DNA from: JAFARZ01 sp035651595
Lineage (GTDB): Bacteria > Actinomycetota > Actinomycetes > Streptosporangiales > Streptosporangiaceae
Assembly (NCBI GenBank): GCA_035651595.1
Contig: DASRFJ010000139.1
Location: 1-25,880, forward strand
Direction of reading: 5' to 3'
Length of the DNA: 25,880 bases
Below, piece by piece: positions 24,496 to 25,880 of the stretch; the stretch's first letter is position 1; every line of letters starts with the position of its first letter. The translations under genes were made by a program, and so were the position numbers. Below the pieces are notes generated by a model. The model made no database searches and was not told where the DNA came from. It saw only the letters and a program-made list of their open reading frames with translations.

Positions 24496-25298
24496 GGCAG
24501 CTCGAACGGGATCCGCAGCCCGTCCAGGGCGTGCGCGCACAGGTCGTCCTCGTCACGGTCAGGGAGGGACGCGACGACGGTGCCGACCAGGTCGCGCATA
24601 CGCTTCATGTTCGCGGAGAAGACCTCGAAGACCTCGGCCTGGGTAACCCCCTCGCCCTCCTCGACGCCCGCGTCGAGGTCGGTGACCAGCGCCAGCGGCG
24701 CGTAGCACATGGCGAGTTCGCGGGCCAGGACGGCCTCGGGATGACCGGTCATGCCGACCAGCGTCCAGCCCTGGGCGGCGAACCAGAGCGATTCGGCGCG
24801 GGTGGAGAAGCGCGGGCCCTCGATGATCACGAGCGTGCCGGATCCGGCGGGCACCCAGCCGAACTCGCGGGCCATCGTGATCGCGTGCGAGCGCACCGAC
24901 GGGCAGTAGGGATCGGCGAACGGCACGTGGTTGGCGCCCTCGTCGAAGAACGTCTGCACCCGGTTCCGTGTCCGGTCCACCAGCTGGTCGGGGATCACCA
25001 GCGTGCCGGGTCCGAACGACGGCGTCAGCGAGCCCACCGCCGAGGGCGCGACGATCCGCCGCACGCCCAGCGACCGGAGCGCCCACATGTTGGCCCGGTA
25101 CGGGATCTTGTGCGGCGGGAACCGGTGGTCCTTGCCGTGCCGAGGCAGGAAGGCGACCCGCCTGCCGCTGACCTCGCCGACCGCGATCGGATCGCTTGGC
25201 GCGCCGTACGGAGTCTCTACCTTGATCTCTTCGGCGCCCTCGAGGAACTCATAGAACCCCGAGCCGCCGATGACGGCGATGCTGGCCAGGTCAGCCAT
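24492..25298 (-). CDS. mtnP: S-methyl-5'-thioadenosine phosphorylase
   Basis: A 268-residue purine phosphorylase, starting at the ATG at 25298, 7 bp after the ruc stop. Features: IGGSGFYEFL (phosphate loop, residues 11-16), LPRHGKDHRFPPHKIPYRAN (about 51-70), IIEGPRFSTRAESLW and MTGHPEAVLARELAMCYA, all typical of MTAP. The base pocket reads TDLDAG (D207 and D209), the acidic type expected for a 6-aminopurine rather than the neutral residue of methylthioinosine phosphorylases. It splits methylthioadenosine into adenine and methylthioribose-1-phosphate in the methionine salvage pathway. Confidence 0.9.
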   Translation of the reverse strand: MADLASIAVIGGSGFYEFLEGAEEIKVETPYGAPSDPIAVGEVSGRRVAFLPRHGKDHRFPPHKIPYRANMWALRSLGVRRIVAPSAVGSLTPSFGPGTLVIPDQLVDRTRNRVQTFFDEGANHVPFADPYCPSVRSHAITMAREFGWVPAGSGTLVIIEGPRFSTRAESLWFAAQGWTLVGMTGHPEAVLARELAMCYAPLALVTDLDAGVEEGEGVTQAEVFEVFSANMKRMRDLVGTVVASLPDRDEDDLCAHALDGLRIPFELP

Positions 25299-25305
25299 GG
25301 TGGCC

Positions 25306-25635
25306 TCAGGCAACCTTCTCGCTGGACGACGAAGCGCTCACGGTCTCGCTGGACTTCTTCTCGGCCGGCTTGTCCGCCGATGCCGCTGGCTTGTCGGCCG
25401 ACTTGCCGGCGTCGTCCGAGGCCTTCGCCGGAGCCGTCGAAGACGTGGACGTGGAGCCGCTGCGGCTGTCCGTGCGGTAGAAGCCAGATCCCTTGAAGAC
25501 GATCCCCACCGGAGAGAACACCTTCCGGAGGCTGCCACCGCAGTTGTCGCAAACGGTGAGCGGGTCGTCACTGAACTTCTGGACGGCCTCCACCTGCTGA
25601 CCGCACTCCCTGCAGGCGTACTGATACGTGGGCAC
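25306..25635 (-). CDS. ruc: Ruc/FmdB-family redox-regulated chaperone (zinc ribbon, disordered tail)
   Basis: A 109-residue protein from the GTG at 25635, after AAAGGAGG. Two CxxC pairs (C8/C11, C29/C32) form a zinc ribbon, followed by VGIVFKGSGFYRTDSR and a disordered tail rich in Ser, Ala and Lys. This is the layout of the M. tuberculosis protein Rv0991c (Ruc), described as a chaperone activated by oxidation that works with DnaK. A CIRCE-like operator lies just upstream, consistent with HrcA control reported for Rv0991c. Databases usually label such proteins FmdB zinc ribbon. It is followed by mtnP after 7 bp. Confidence 0.88.
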   Translation of the reverse strand: MPTYQYACRECGQQVEAVQKFSDDPLTVCDNCGGSLRKVFSPVGIVFKGSGFYRTDSRSGSTSTSSTAPAKASDDAGKSADKPAASADKPAEKKSSETVSASSSSEKVA

Positions 25636-25660
25636 AGCCCCTCCTTTACGCGGGCCCAGA

Positions 25661-25687
25661 TTAGCACTCGCGATAGCCGACTGCTAA
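25661..25687. promoter_or_regulatory. CIRCE-like (HrcA) operator upstream of ruc
   Basis: TTAGCACTC (25661-25669), nine bases, then GACTGCTAA (25679-25687). The CIRCE consensus is TTAGCACTC-N9-GAGTGCTAA, so 17 of 18 arm positions match and the spacer is exactly nine. It lies 25 bp upstream of the ruc GTG. A possible -10 (TAATCT on the minus strand, 25658-25663) overlaps one arm; TACACT (25687-25692) is an alternative. Confidence 0.85.
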
Positions 25688-25756
25688 GTGTATCCAACCG
25701 CGCGATGCCCCCGCAGATTCCTGCTCGCCCCGCCGCGGGCCGCCACGCGCGGGGCC

Positions 25757-25857
25757 GAGGGGGGTCCGGGGGCCACGCACCCCCTTGTCTCGCCGACCCG
25801 AGGGGGGTCCGGGGGCCACGCACCCCCACAGAGGGGGCTTCGGGGGCCACGCTCCCC
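25757..25857. repeat. Three tandem GC-rich hairpin repeats
   Basis: A unit of about 28 bp (GAGGGGGGTCCGGGGGCCAC, then GCACCCCC) occurs at 25757-25784 and 25800-25827, and a diverged copy at 25831-25857 has CTTC and GCTCCCC. Each unit can pair its G-run with its C-run. Such palindromes are common between actinomycete genes; it may terminate a gene lying beyond the window, or be a passive repeat. Confidence 0.65.
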
Positions 25858-25880
25858 TTTGGCCGGGCGGATCAGGCGGG

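Noticed and set aside
25757..25857. CRISPR array
   Set aside because: Only three units with irregular spacers of 15 and 3 bp; the units are G/C-run palindromes, not CRISPR repeats.

Overview
The window is high-GC DNA with dense, overlapping genes on both strands. SARP/AfsR regulators, SigE-type ECF sigma factors, DUF574-type SAM methyltransferases and Ruc/FmdB zinc ribbons point to an actinomycete, probably a filamentous one. The genus cannot be decided from the sequence. I see no rRNA, tRNA, CRISPR array or intact insertion sequence.

Layout. (1) Positions 1-4615, minus strand: a five-gene operon encoding a small membrane protein, a gluconate 2-dehydrogenase subunit 3-like protein, a GMC flavoprotein with Fe-S-type cysteines, a PoxB-like ThDP enzyme and the start of an enolase-superfamily protein cut by the window edge. 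Its candidate promoter resembles the general-stress type (GTTT-N14-GGGTAA). It looks like an oxidative sugar or sugar-acid pathway. (2) 4846-5289: the decayed C-terminal remnant of an ECF42-type sigma factor, followed by copy A of a 147-bp repeat and an AT-richer regulatory region. (3) 5992-8775: a large AfsR-like SARP regulator. (4) 8718-17170, minus strand: seven tightly coupled genes encoding a GT2 enzyme fused to a secreted-looking domain, an unknown protein, a two-domain glycosyltransferase, two tandem sulfotransferases, a DUF6473-like protein and a GDP-mannose 3,5-epimerase. This reads as an undescribed pathway for a sulfated surface glycan or glycoconjugate. It is flanked by the SARP gene at one end and a divergent ECF sigma gene at the other, with a 12-bp-period repeat array in the divergent promoter.

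(5) 17841-19730: a shortened DUF4037 protein, then a divergent azoreductase/TetR pair with three palindromic operators placed on both promoters. (6) 19727-21351: a DUF574-type methyltransferase and a DUF2461 protein, followed by copy B of the 147-bp repeat. (7) 21772-23896: a SigE-family sigma factor coupled to a single-pass membrane protein, and a secreted amidase. (8) 23893-25635, minus strand: ruc-mtnP-MBL hydrolase operon behind a near-perfect CIRCE (HrcA) operator. The window ends in a triplicated GC-rich hairpin repeat.

The strongest candidate for something new is region 4: a sulfotransferase and glycosyltransferase operon with its own likely supply of GDP-L-galactose or GDP-L-gulose. 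Regions 1 (coupled dehydrogenase and ThDP operon), 5 (operator layout) and 8 (chaperone gene coupled to MTA salvage) are also worth checking. All functions here are inferred from motifs and recalled family features; no database search was possible.
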